Assembly: GCF_001887595.1 (NCBI RefSeq)
Contig: NZ_CP017480.1
Location: forward strand, 1,674,001 to 1,738,000
Length of the DNA stretch: 64,000 bases
Origin: Luteibacter rhizovicinus DSM 16549
GTDB taxonomy: Bacteria > Pseudomonadota > Gammaproteobacteria > Xanthomonadales > Rhodanobacteraceae
Direction: 5' to 3'
Every line of letters starts with the position of its first letter. Position 1 is the stretch's first letter. Below the pieces are notes generated by a model that saw nothing but the letters and a program-made list of their open reading frames with translations, had not been told where the DNA came from and did no database searches. The position numbers and the translations under genes are program-made. Shown here in pieces: positions 9,180-16,980 of this stretch.

Positions 9180-9749
9180 ATGCGGAATACCCTAGCCTCG
9201 ATCGGCCTCGCCCTGTCGCTCGCCTTCAGCGCAATGACTACGGCACAAACCTTGCCGCCAACCGGTGGCCTGCCGCCCTGGCATTTCGGAATGACGCCGC
9301 AGGAGGTCACGTCGCAGCTAGACGCGGGTCCGTACAAGTCATTCACCAACGGTGATATCGAGACCTACAACGGCACGTTCGATGGCCGAAAAGAGAACGT
9401 ACAGTTCTTCTTCAAGGACGGAAAGCTCGTCCGAATAGGCGTGTACCTTTACGAGGGCGAAGACATCAAGGACGCCGGCAAGGTCTGGGCAAACACCTAT
9501 CGTGCCCTGAAGTCGAAGTATGGAGCCATCGAACTCCCCGACGTCGTCTTCGATCCGCCCACGGCGTTGCCAGAACCCGACCTCGTAGGCGCCGTCGCCC
9601 AAGGAAATGTCGCCGTGACGGGCAAGTCGCAAATGGCTCCGTTCAACCAACCTCCCGATGCATTCGTCTTCGCGAGTTTCCGCCGTGACAATCCGGTGGG
9701 CCACGTCACGTACTACGTCACCGTGATGTACGACCCGCCGCATCGTTGA
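9180..9749 (+). CDS. Small secreted protein of unknown function
   Basis: A 189-residue protein. I chose the start at 9180 because it is preceded by a good ribosome-binding site (GAGGAA) and gives a standard signal peptide (residues 1-21, 'LALSLAFSAMTTAQ'); an earlier in-frame ATG at 9138 lies within a REP copy. The mature part has a 'LPPWHFGMTPQEVTSQLD' opening, like periplasmic proteins that start with a 'fGmt.eev' helix, and a beta-rich core. I do not recognise a named family. Base composition is a little more AT-rich than its neighbours, which may point to transfer. Confidence 0.7.
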   Translation: MRNTLASIGLALSLAFSAMTTAQTLPPTGGLPPWHFGMTPQEVTSQLDAGPYKSFTNGDIETYNGTFDGRKENVQFFFKDGKLVRIGVYLYEGEDIKDAGKVWANTYRALKSKYGAIELPDVVFDPPTALPEPDLVGAVAQGNVAVTGKSQMAPFNQPPDAFVFASFRRDNPVGHVTYYVTVMYDPPHR

Positions 9750-9844
9750 GATAGCGACGGGACGCAACCAACCGGAACGTCAGTACCGCAAAAACGATGC
9801 ATGCAAGAGCCAGGATGGCGGCCGCCCACTGCGCGAACCTGCAT

Positions 9845-10945
9845 TCATCGAAACAGATGAGGCACGAAACAGCTCGTATTCCGCGTAATTCGATCGTCGT
9901 CCTCGCGAATACCGATGCCCGCGGGCTCGTCACCGATCATCCAGGAACCGACCAGTGCATGCCTGCCATCGAAGACAGGCAGCGGCGCGAGGGCCTGATA
10001 GATCTGGAACGGCGAGCCTGACCCACGCTGGTGGGCATCCAGTACGACGATGCCCTCGCCTTCGCGACCCCAATACGGCTTCTCCACCACCGCGCCTTCG
10101 ACGTCTTCGCGACGCCGGCTCGCCGGCAACAGGTTCGGATGATTCGGGAAATACTCCCAGAGCAGCGGCAGGATCGCCTTGTTCGACAGCAGCATCTTCC
10201 ACGGTGGTTCGATCCAGCGTGTTCCGCTGGCGGGAATGTGCTGGGAGAAGGCTTCGCTCATCAGCCATTCCCACGGATACAGCTTGAACAGGCGGTCGAT
10301 CGGTCGGTCGGCGAGATCGATGAAAGCCTTGCCGGACCAGCCGATCGATTCGATGTCGAGGGCTTCCGTCGCGTGGCCGGCCTGCATGCAGGTATCGAGC
10401 AGGTAGTCGCAGGTCGTCGCGTCTTCGGGGTTGTCGTAGCACGCGGCGAAGTGCACACGCGGGCCACCGCCGACGGCACGCCAGCGTTCGATCAGTTTCT
10501 CGTGGATCGAGTTGAACTGGTCGGCCTCGGGCGCGACGTCTTCGAGCCAATACCACTGCACGACGGACGCCTCGAAGAGCGAGGTCGGCGTATCGGCGTT
10601 GTACTCGAGGAGTTTCGGCGGCGAGTGGCCGTCGAAAGAAAGATCCATGCGACCGTAGAGCGCGGGATCGCGGTCGAACCAGCTGCGTTCGATCAGTTGC
10701 GCCGCGCGTTCGTCGAGACCGAGGTCGGCATAGCGGCCGGTGCGCACGATACGGTCGACGGCCTCGAGGCAGAGACCATGCAGCTCCGCGGTCGCCGCTT
10801 CGAGCGTATCCACGGCGGCTTCGTCGAAGACATAGCACGCGTCTTCACGCCAGTAGGCCTGGCCATCGATGGTGTGGAAGCCGAAACCCAGTGCCTCGAC
10901 CCGGGCTTTCCAGTCCTCGCGCGGCGCGATCGCTTCGCGCCGCAT
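9845..10945 (-). CDS. Glutathionylspermidine synthase-like ATP-grasp protein (YgiC/YjfC type)
   Basis: A 366-residue protein of the glutathionylspermidine synthase C-terminal ATP-grasp family. The family motif 'RMDLSFDGHSPPKLLEYNADTP' region lies around residues 100-122 and the ATP-grasp 'VVEKPYWGREGEGIVVLD' segment near 290. E. coli YgiC and YjfC have the same fold without proven synthase activity; they are thought to ligate a small amine or peptide. Its ATG overlaps the stop of the DUF1190 gene (TGATG), so translation is coupled. With the DUF350 gene upstream this is the same trio as E. coli yjfL-yjfM-yjfC. Confidence 0.88.
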   Translation of the reverse strand: MRREAIAPREDWKARVEALGFGFHTIDGQAYWREDACYVFDEAAVDTLEAATAELHGLCLEAVDRIVRTGRYADLGLDERAAQLIERSWFDRDPALYGRMDLSFDGHSPPKLLEYNADTPTSLFEASVVQWYWLEDVAPEADQFNSIHEKLIERWRAVGGGPRVHFAACYDNPEDATTCDYLLDTCMQAGHATEALDIESIGWSGKAFIDLADRPIDRLFKLYPWEWLMSEAFSQHIPASGTRWIEPPWKMLLSNKAILPLLWEYFPNHPNLLPASRRREDVEGAVVEKPYWGREGEGIVVLDAHQRGSGSPFQIYQALAPLPVFDGRHALVGSWMIGDEPAGIGIREDDDRITRNTSCFVPHLFR

Positions 10946-11424
10946 CAGCCGCCCCGTGCCGACACGTGGCCGCTCGAGCCGAAGCCACCGCGACTGCCGA
11001 AATCGAAGCCGGTCGGGCCATGCCCGGAGCTACCTAGCCCGGACGCATAGCTGCGCCCGGGACCCGGATCGCCCTTGAAGGTCCCACTGCGCCAGTCGCT
11101 GCGATACCAGGGGCCGTAGTAGTGGTAGCCGCCACCCGAGTAACCGCTGCTCCCGACCGGCTGTTCACGCGTGCACTGCCCGGTGGCGTAGTCGTGCTCG
11201 CAGTCTTCCTGCGACGTGTAGCTGTTGCGCTGCACGTCCTTGCCGCCGAGCGTGGCAAAGCCCACTGCAGCCGCGCCGAGTACGCCGAGCGTGATGGCGA
11301 CCGTACGCTTGCGCGTCAGCGGTTCCTGCGGAGGGTAGAACGACGGATGCCGATATTCGGCGGCAGGCTTGAGTGACGGGCTCTTACGCGGAATGACAGG
11401 CTTCGACTTCCCTTTGTTCGACAT
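10945..11424 (-). CDS. DUF1190 (YgiB/YjfM)-family protein
   Basis: A 159-residue protein with a basic N-terminus, one hydrophobic helix (about residues 43-62, 'VAITLGVLGAAAVGFATL'), a Cys pair in 'CEHDYATGQC' and a Gly/Ser/Tyr-rich tail. This matches the YgiB family, membrane- or envelope-anchored proteins found next to YgiC-like ATP-grasp proteins. The low-complexity Gly-rich tail from about residue 95 is typical. It starts 10 bp after the DUF350 gene and its stop overlaps the ATP-grasp start, so it is the middle gene of a tight operon. Confidence 0.85.
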   Translation of the reverse strand: MSNKGKSKPVIPRKSPSLKPAAEYRHPSFYPPQEPLTRKRTVAITLGVLGAAAVGFATLGGKDVQRNSYTSQEDCEHDYATGQCTREQPVGSSGYSGGGYHYYGPWYRSDWRSGTFKGDPGPGRSYASGLGSSGHGPTGFDFGSRGGFGSSGHVSARGG

Positions 11425-11434
11425 GTCGCCTGCC

Positions 11435-11839
11435 TCAGTAAGACATCGCGGCGGCGTTGAGCGTGCCGACGCAGATGGCGACGATCGCGACGAACAGGGC
11501 GACCGACCGGACGTCTTCTTCGATCTTCCGGCGCAGGTCGCGCACCAGCAGGCGAAGCACGAAGTGGGTCAGCAACTGCACGATCCAGGCGACCAGACCC
11601 CACAGGGCGAGGTCGGTCAGGCTCACGCTGTGCGCGATGGCGCTGGCCAGTGGTTGCACGAAGCCGAGCGCCGCACCGCCGAGGCTGATCGCCGCGGCGA
11701 GATTGCCGTCGCGAATCAGCGCCATCTCGCGCTGCGGTGTGATCCAGATGTAGGTCACCACGAAGGCGACGAAGTAGAAGATGCCCAGGGCGAGATAGGC
11801 CACGAAGGCGGGCAGGGTGAACAGGTCCGACACGATCAC
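11435..11839 (-). CDS. DUF350-family inner-membrane protein (YjfL-like)
   Basis: A 134-residue protein with four predicted helices and the DUF350 hallmark 'ALIRDGNLAAAISLGGAALGF'. I chose the GTG at 11839 because it has an AAGGAAG ribosome-binding site five bases upstream and starts close to the first helix, as in the family. The frame is open further upstream to a GTG at 11908, but that would add an unusual hydrophilic leader. It is the first gene of the DUF350-DUF1190-ATP-grasp operon. In E. coli the equivalent genes have no settled function. Confidence 0.85.
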   Translation of the reverse strand: MIVSDLFTLPAFVAYLALGIFYFVAFVVTYIWITPQREMALIRDGNLAAAISLGGAALGFVQPLASAIAHSVSLTDLALWGLVAWIVQLLTHFVLRLLVRDLRRKIEEDVRSVALFVAIVAICVGTLNAAAMSY

Positions 11840-11907
11840 GAACGCTTCCTTGTATGACGCGGCCTCCCCTGGCCGCGTCGTAAGCATAGGCGAAATCGTC
11901 GCCAGCA

Positions 11908-11934
11908 CCCATCGCCGCTGAAGCGGCTCCTACT
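11908..11934 (-). repeat. Single REP-like copy carrying the stop of the S9A peptidase
   Basis: A TTCAGCGGCGAT-type copy. Its 'GTAGGAGCC' end supplies the TAG stop codon (11930-11932) of the peptidase gene transcribed towards it. Confidence 0.85.
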
Positions 11935-14032
11935 CCCCCAATCCCAGCTCGGTCGCGAAGAACGTCATCGACAGCGCCGCATTACCGACGCGCTGGCTGA
12001 AAGGCGCACCGATACCGTGCCCCGCATTCATCCGCGTCAGCAGCAACACCGGCTGCCCCGACGTCGTCGCATCCTGCAGCGACGCGGCGAACTTGCGCGA
12101 CTGCCACGGTGCGACGCGCGGATCGTTCGCACCCGTGGTCAGCAGCACCGCCGGATACGCCGTGCCCTTCTTCACGTTATGCAGGGGCGACCAGGCCAGG
12201 GTCGACTTCGCCTGGGCATCGTCGGTCACCGTGCCGTACTCGCTGACGTTGTACTGGCCGTTGGCGAACGCGGTTTCGTGCCGGGGTACGTCGTAGATGC
12301 CGACGGCACCGACCACGGCGCGGTATTGGTCGGGATGCTGGGTGAGCGCCGCGCCCATCAGCAGGCCGCCGTTGCTGCCGCCGAGGATGCCGAGGTGCCT
12401 GGTGTCGGTCCACTTCGAGGTGACCATGGCTTGCGCCGCGGCGTAGAAGTCGTCGAACACGTTCTGCTTGCGCAGCTTCTGGCCCTGCTCGTGCCAGGCC
12501 TCGCCGAACTCGTTGCCGCCGCGGATGTTGGCGTAAGCCAGCACGCCGCCGCGTTCGAGCCACGCGAGGTTGGCGCCGATGAAGCCCGGCGTCACCGGGA
12601 TGCCGAAACCGCCGTAGCTGTAGAGGATGGTCGGGCGCTTGCCGTTGGGCGTGATGCCGTCCATCGAGATCACGGTGACAGGCACCTTGCTGCCGTCCTT
12701 CGAGACACCGTCGACGCGGGTGACGCGAACCTTCGAATAGTCGGCGGCCGGCTTCACTTCGAAGATCGTCTTCAGCGAGCCGCTGGCGCCGTCGTACTCC
12801 GCCCAATGGGTGGGCGTGGTCCAGCCGGCGTAGGAGATCAGCGCCTTGTTCTGGCCGGATTCCGAGGCGATGCCGCCGATGGCCACACCCGTGGCCGGCA
12901 GCGGAACGCGGCGCACGAAGCCCGCCTTGGCGTCGTACTGGTCGGCCCACCAGTCGGGGCCGGCGCTACGCACGACCAGGAAGCCGTCGCCGAGCGGCGT
13001 CACGCGCTGGATCGCGCCCTCGCCCTGCTCGAGCACGGGGGTGGTCTTGCCGCCCGCACCCACGGCGACGATCTTGCCGCGCGGTGCCCCGGCGAAGCTG
13101 ACGACGAACAGACGGTCGCCCACCCAGGCCGCCGAGCGCGCGTCGGCGTCGTGGCCGAGCACACGGGTGAAGTTGCCCTTGCCTTCGCGCAGGTAGACCT
13201 CGGCCGGGCCGCCGTCGCCTTCGTTGGCCAGCAGTGCGACCGACTTGCCGGCGCTGCCTTCGAGCAGGATGTATTCGGCGACGTGCGAATAGCCCTTGCC
13301 GAAGACCGTGCGGTCCTTGCTGGCGGACTCGCCGAGGGTGTGATGGGCCAGCACGGCGTCGAACTCGCGCAGGGCCTGTCCGGCCTTCGGCGTTTCGAAG
13401 CGCGCGTAGGTCACGCCCTTTTCGTCGGCATCCCAGGCCAGTGCCTGGGGTGTCGTCCCGCCACCGGCCAGCGGGAGGACATCGCCGAGGGGCTTGCCGC
13501 TGGTCGTATCGAGGATGTGGATGGTGGTCAGTTCGCTGCCGCCCTCGGCGGTGCCATAGGCGAGGTAGCGGCCGCTCGGCGACGGCCAGTATTCGGTGAT
13601 CGCCGTGTTGCCGTCGCCCTGGTTGAGGTCGACCAGGGTACGCGTGGGGCCGTCCGGCCAGGCCTTGGCGACCAGGACCGGCTGCGGCTGCGGCGGTGTG
13701 TTCTCGAAGTAGAACAAGGTGCCGCCCGCCAGGGTCGGCGACGAACGCGTGGTCGAGGTGATCGCCAGTTCGCGGATACGCGCACTCAGCGTCTTGCCCA
13801 GCGGCATCGCGCCGATGGTCGCTTCGGTGTACGCGTTCTGCGCGTCGATCCACTTTGTCACATCGGCCGCGTCGGGATTCTCCAGCCAGCGGTAGGGATC
13901 GTTGACCGGCTGCCCGGCAAGCGTCTCGGCGACCACGTGCTTCGGGGTCGGCGGCGGGGTGCCGGTGGCGGCGTGGGCGCTGAAGGCAACGAAGAGGCTC
14001 GCGGCGAGCAGGCGGGGGACGAGGTCACGCAT
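11930..14032 (-). CDS. Prolyl oligopeptidase (S9A), exported
   Basis: A 700-residue serine peptidase that cuts short peptides after proline. It has a signal peptide (residues 1-21, 'LLAASLFVAFSAHAA'), an N-terminal stretch 'VNDPYRWLENPDAADVTKW' typical of the family, a beta-propeller, and a C-terminal alpha/beta-hydrolase domain. The triad is Ser553 in 'GGSNGG', Asp637 in 'GANDPRVAP' and His672 in 'NAGHG'. The export signal places it in the periplasm. It is transcribed divergently from another S9 peptidase gene with an 83-bp gap, so the two may share control. Its last codon and stop run into a REP copy. Confidence 0.93.
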   Translation of the reverse strand: MRDLVPRLLAASLFVAFSAHAATGTPPPTPKHVVAETLAGQPVNDPYRWLENPDAADVTKWIDAQNAYTEATIGAMPLGKTLSARIRELAITSTTRSSPTLAGGTLFYFENTPPQPQPVLVAKAWPDGPTRTLVDLNQGDGNTAITEYWPSPSGRYLAYGTAEGGSELTTIHILDTTSGKPLGDVLPLAGGGTTPQALAWDADEKGVTYARFETPKAGQALREFDAVLAHHTLGESASKDRTVFGKGYSHVAEYILLEGSAGKSVALLANEGDGGPAEVYLREGKGNFTRVLGHDADARSAAWVGDRLFVVSFAGAPRGKIVAVGAGGKTTPVLEQGEGAIQRVTPLGDGFLVVRSAGPDWWADQYDAKAGFVRRVPLPATGVAIGGIASESGQNKALISYAGWTTPTHWAEYDGASGSLKTIFEVKPAADYSKVRVTRVDGVSKDGSKVPVTVISMDGITPNGKRPTILYSYGGFGIPVTPGFIGANLAWLERGGVLAYANIRGGNEFGEAWHEQGQKLRKQNVFDDFYAAAQAMVTSKWTDTRHLGILGGSNGGLLMGAALTQHPDQYRAVVGAVGIYDVPRHETAFANGQYNVSEYGTVTDDAQAKSTLAWSPLHNVKKGTAYPAVLLTTGANDPRVAPWQSRKFAASLQDATTSGQPVLLLTRMNAGHGIGAPFSQRVGNAALSMTFFATELGLGE

Positions 14033-14115
14033 GGGGGACGACTCCGGTGGAGGGGCCCCGAGCGTAGCAAAGGCGCGCTATCCTCGACCGATTTGCCAGA
14101 CCCGGGAAACGTTCG

Positions 14116-16521
14116 ATGCGCGTACTCGCCGCCGCCCTGCTCACCGTCCTCACCGCCGCACCGGCCTTCGCCGCGCCACCGCCGCCGCTGGACATGGAAA
14201 CCATCATGGCCGACCCGGACTGGATCGGCGCAGCGGTCGAGGACGCCTACTGGAGCGTCGACGGCACGCAGCTGTACTACTCGCTGAAGCATGACGGCAG
14301 CCCCGTGCGCGACCTCTATCGCGTCGCGGCGACGGGCGGTACGCCGGTGCAGCTCGACCCCAAGACTGCCGCTGGCGCGGACGGCAGCAAGCTGGTGTTC
14401 GACCACGAGCATCGCCACGCAGCCTTCGTCCGCCACGGCGACGTCTTTCTGCGCGACCTCGGCACGGGCGCCACCGTGCAGGTCACCCGGTCGGCCGCCA
14501 AGGAGCGCGATCCGCACTTCTCGGTGGATGGCCGCCTGCTCTCCTTCCGCAGCGGCAATAACTGGTTCACGTACGCGGTCGCCGGCGGCCCGGTGACACC
14601 AGCCGCCCTGCTCGAAGAGAAGGACGACCCGAAGACGAAGAAGTCCGACGACCTGAAGGACGACCAGCAGGCCATCTTCAAGACGCTGCGCCAGCTGCGC
14701 GCGGACGACGACGCGGTCAAGGCCGACGCGGAAGCCCTGGCCGCCGCCGATCCGGGCCAGGCGCCGCAGCCGTTCTGGCTCGGCAAGAAGACCAGCGTGA
14801 CCGATACCTCGCTGTCGCCGGACGGGCGCTGGATGGTCGTCGTCACCCAGGACAAGGATGCCGACGGCGGCAAGATCGCCGACCTCACCCATTACGTCAC
14901 CGACTCCGGCTACGCCGAGACCGAGGCCACGCGCGCCTATGTCGGACGCAACGATCCGGCGCCGCAGTCCCTGCGGCTCCTCGATCTGCGCACCCACACC
15001 AGCTATGACCTCGACACGGCCAAGCTCCCGGGCATCGGCGACGACCCGCTGGCCGAGCTGCGCGCGAAAACCGTCGCCGCGCTGCGCAAGGACGGCAAAG
15101 GCGACCGTGCCGACGCACTCGCCGCACCGAAGGTTCGTCCGGTCATCGTCAATGGCGAATACAGCCCGGGCATCGTCTGGAGCGACGACGGTCGCAACGT
15201 GGCCGTGCAGTTGCGGGCCATCGACAACAAGGACCGCTGGATCGCCACCGTCGACTTCGACAAGCATGCGCTGGTCAGCCAGCACCGCCTGACCGACAAG
15301 GCCTGGATCAACTGGGACGGCAACGACTTCGGCTGGCTTCGCGACGGCCGCAGCCTCTGGTACCTCAGTGAGGAATCGGGCTTCGCCCAGCTCTACACGC
15401 GCCCGCTGGGCGGCAAGGCCACGGCGATCACCAGCGGCCGGTTCGAAACCGACCACCCGGTGCTCAGCCCGGACGGTTCGACCTTCTACGTGCGTACCAA
15501 CCAGGTCGCGCCGTACAGCTACGACATCTATAGCGTGCCGTCCACGGGTGGCGCGCTGACCCGCATCACGCACTTCGAAGGCCTGGACGACTTCAGCCTG
15601 TCGCCGGATGGCCGCTCGCTCGCCGTCCTGCACTCGTCCTCGTACGTGCCTTCGCAGCTGGCGACGATCGGCGTCGACGGCGCCGCCGTCCATGAGCTCA
15701 CCGACACGCGCAAGCCCGGCTACAAGGCCCACGACTGGATCGCGCCGAAGATCGTCCAGGTCCCGTCGAGCCATGGCGCCGGCACGATCTGGGCGAAGTT
15801 CTATGGACCGGCCGACAGCAGCGCCACGGCATCCCGCCCGGCGGTGATCTTCGTTCATGGCGCCGGCTACCTGCAGAACGTCCACCTGTCATACCCGGCG
15901 TACTTCCGCGAGCAGATGTTCCACAACCTGCTGGTCCAGCGCGGTTATGTCGTGATCGACATGGATTACCGCGCCTCGAAAGGTTATGGCCGCGACTGGC
16001 GCACCGCGATCTACCGCAACATGGGCCATCCGGAACTGGACGACCTGCTCGACGGCAAGGCCTGGCTGGTGAAGAACCAGCACGTGGACCCGAAGCGCGT
16101 GGGCATCTACGGTGGCAGCTACGGCGGCTTCATGACCTTGATGGCATTGCTGCGCGCCCCGGGTGAGTTCGCCGCCGGCGCCGCCCTGCGTCCGGTCACC
16201 GACTGGACCAGCTACAACCACGAATACTCGGCCAACATCCTCAACGATCCGCAGCTCGATCCCGAGGCGTACGCGACCAGCTCGCCGATCATGTACGCGG
16301 ACAAGCTGTCCGACCCGCTGCTGATGGAACACGGCCTGATCGACGACAACGTGCTGGCCAGCGACACGGTCCGCCTGTACCAGCGCTTCATCGAGCTGCA
16401 CAAGAAGAACTTCTGGATGTCGTTGTACCCGCTGGAGCGCCACGGCTTCGTCCATGCGGACTCCTGGTACGACGAATACCGCCGCATCGACGAGCTGTTC
16501 CAGCAGAACCTGGGGCGCTAA
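14116..16521 (+). CDS. Dipeptidyl peptidase IV-like S9 peptidase, exported
   Basis: An 801-residue S9-family peptidase. It has a signal peptide (residues 1-17), a beta-propeller with repeated 'LSPDGR'-type blades and a C-terminal hydrolase domain with Ser668 in 'YGGSYGG', Asp743 in 'HGLIDDNV' and His776 in 'LERHGF'. The 'HGxxDDNV' and 'GGSYGG' motifs favour the DPP-IV/acylaminoacyl peptidase branch over prolyl oligopeptidase. A highly charged insertion (about 165-185, many Lys/Asp) is found in some family members. It probably removes N-terminal dipeptides from peptides in the periplasm. Confidence 0.92.
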   Translation: MRVLAAALLTVLTAAPAFAAPPPPLDMETIMADPDWIGAAVEDAYWSVDGTQLYYSLKHDGSPVRDLYRVAATGGTPVQLDPKTAAGADGSKLVFDHEHRHAAFVRHGDVFLRDLGTGATVQVTRSAAKERDPHFSVDGRLLSFRSGNNWFTYAVAGGPVTPAALLEEKDDPKTKKSDDLKDDQQAIFKTLRQLRADDDAVKADAEALAAADPGQAPQPFWLGKKTSVTDTSLSPDGRWMVVVTQDKDADGGKIADLTHYVTDSGYAETEATRAYVGRNDPAPQSLRLLDLRTHTSYDLDTAKLPGIGDDPLAELRAKTVAALRKDGKGDRADALAAPKVRPVIVNGEYSPGIVWSDDGRNVAVQLRAIDNKDRWIATVDFDKHALVSQHRLTDKAWINWDGNDFGWLRDGRSLWYLSEESGFAQLYTRPLGGKATAITSGRFETDHPVLSPDGSTFYVRTNQVAPYSYDIYSVPSTGGALTRITHFEGLDDFSLSPDGRSLAVLHSSSYVPSQLATIGVDGAAVHELTDTRKPGYKAHDWIAPKIVQVPSSHGAGTIWAKFYGPADSSATASRPAVIFVHGAGYLQNVHLSYPAYFREQMFHNLLVQRGYVVIDMDYRASKGYGRDWRTAIYRNMGHPELDDLLDGKAWLVKNQHVDPKRVGIYGGSYGGFMTLMALLRAPGEFAAGAALRPVTDWTSYNHEYSANILNDPQLDPEAYATSSPIMYADKLSDPLLMEHGLIDDNVLASDTVRLYQRFIELHKKNFWMSLYPLERHGFVHADSWYDEYRRIDELFQQNLGR

Positions 16522-16530
16522 CACGCCCCC

Positions 16531-16676
16531 TGTAGGAGCCGATTTATCGGCGATCCCGCGGCAGCGGGCCAGAGCTCATTTGGGATGGGGGGCTTGCGGC
16601 TAAGCCGCTTCGTTGGCTTTTCGCCGATGAATCGGCTCCCACATTTCCCTTTTCGCCGATGAATCGGCTCCCACAA
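16531..16676. repeat. Composite of three REP-like copies
   Basis: One plus copy (16531-16555) and two minus copies (16621-16643 and 16653-16675). Between them lie the 'CCCGCGGCAGCGGGCCA' tail and a 'GCGGCTAAGCCGC...CGTTGGCTTTT' block; a very similar block precedes the REP copy near 38190. The element lies downstream of the peptidase gene and upstream of the kdp promoter. Confidence 0.88.
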
Positions 16677-16694
16677 CAGCTACTGCGTTGAAAA

Positions 16695-16712
16695 TTTACG
16701 CAGGCTTTACGC
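16695..16712 (+). promoter_or_regulatory. Candidate KdpE operator (phased direct repeat)
   Basis: TTTACGC occurs twice with 11-bp spacing (16695-16701 and 16706-16712) about 50 bp upstream of the first kdp-operon start codon. OmpR-type regulators such as KdpE usually bind head-to-tail repeats with this one-turn spacing, and the region is AT-richer than its surroundings. The assignment is inference from position and shape. Confidence 0.45.
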
Positions 16713-16757
16713 GCCTCGCGGGGCGCGATACGCCCCTCATATCGCCGCGGGAGAACA

Positions 16758-16877
16758 ATGCGCCGTCTTCTTCGACGGAATGCACCCGTGGAACTCCTGT
16801 ACGTCCTTCTCGTTATCGTCCTTACGGCGTTGACGATCGGTTTCCTCATGATCTGCGACCGACTCGGTCGTCGTTGA
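16758..16877 (+). CDS. Small single-helix membrane protein preceding kdpF
   Basis: A 39-residue ORF whose core 'LLYVLLVIVLTALTIGFLM' is one transmembrane helix followed by 'ICDRLGRR'. I chose the ATG at 16758 because it has a GGGAG ribosome-binding site; a GTG at 16788 in the same frame would give a 29-residue form. Small proteins with one helix and a C-terminal 'C(D/E)RL' are, from memory, common just upstream of kdpF in many bacteria, but they have no known function. It ends 10 bp before kdpF and is probably co-transcribed with it. Confidence 0.6.
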   Translation: MRRLLRRNAPVELLYVLLVIVLTALTIGFLMICDRLGRR

Positions 16878-16887
16878 GGAACCCGCC

Positions 16888-16980
16888 ATGACTTTTTCCC
16901 TGATCATCGCCACCGTGGTCGCGGTCGCCCTTGTCGGCTACCTCTGTGTCGCCCTGTTGAAGCCGGAGTGGTTCGAATGA
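16888..16980 (+). CDS. kdpF: KdpF, small subunit of the potassium-transporting ATPase
   Basis: A 30-residue single-helix peptide ending in 'ALLKPEWFE', the standard KdpF ending. KdpF sits beside KdpA in the membrane and stabilises the KdpFABC complex. Its stop overlaps the kdpA start (ATGA). Confidence 0.9.
   Translation: MTFSLIIATVVAVALVGYLCVALLKPEWFE

Noticed and set aside
13858..15885. A 675-codon frame antisense to the DPP-IV-like peptidase
   Set aside because: Composition is low-complexity Arg/Gly/Val and the sense strand carries complete catalytic motifs.
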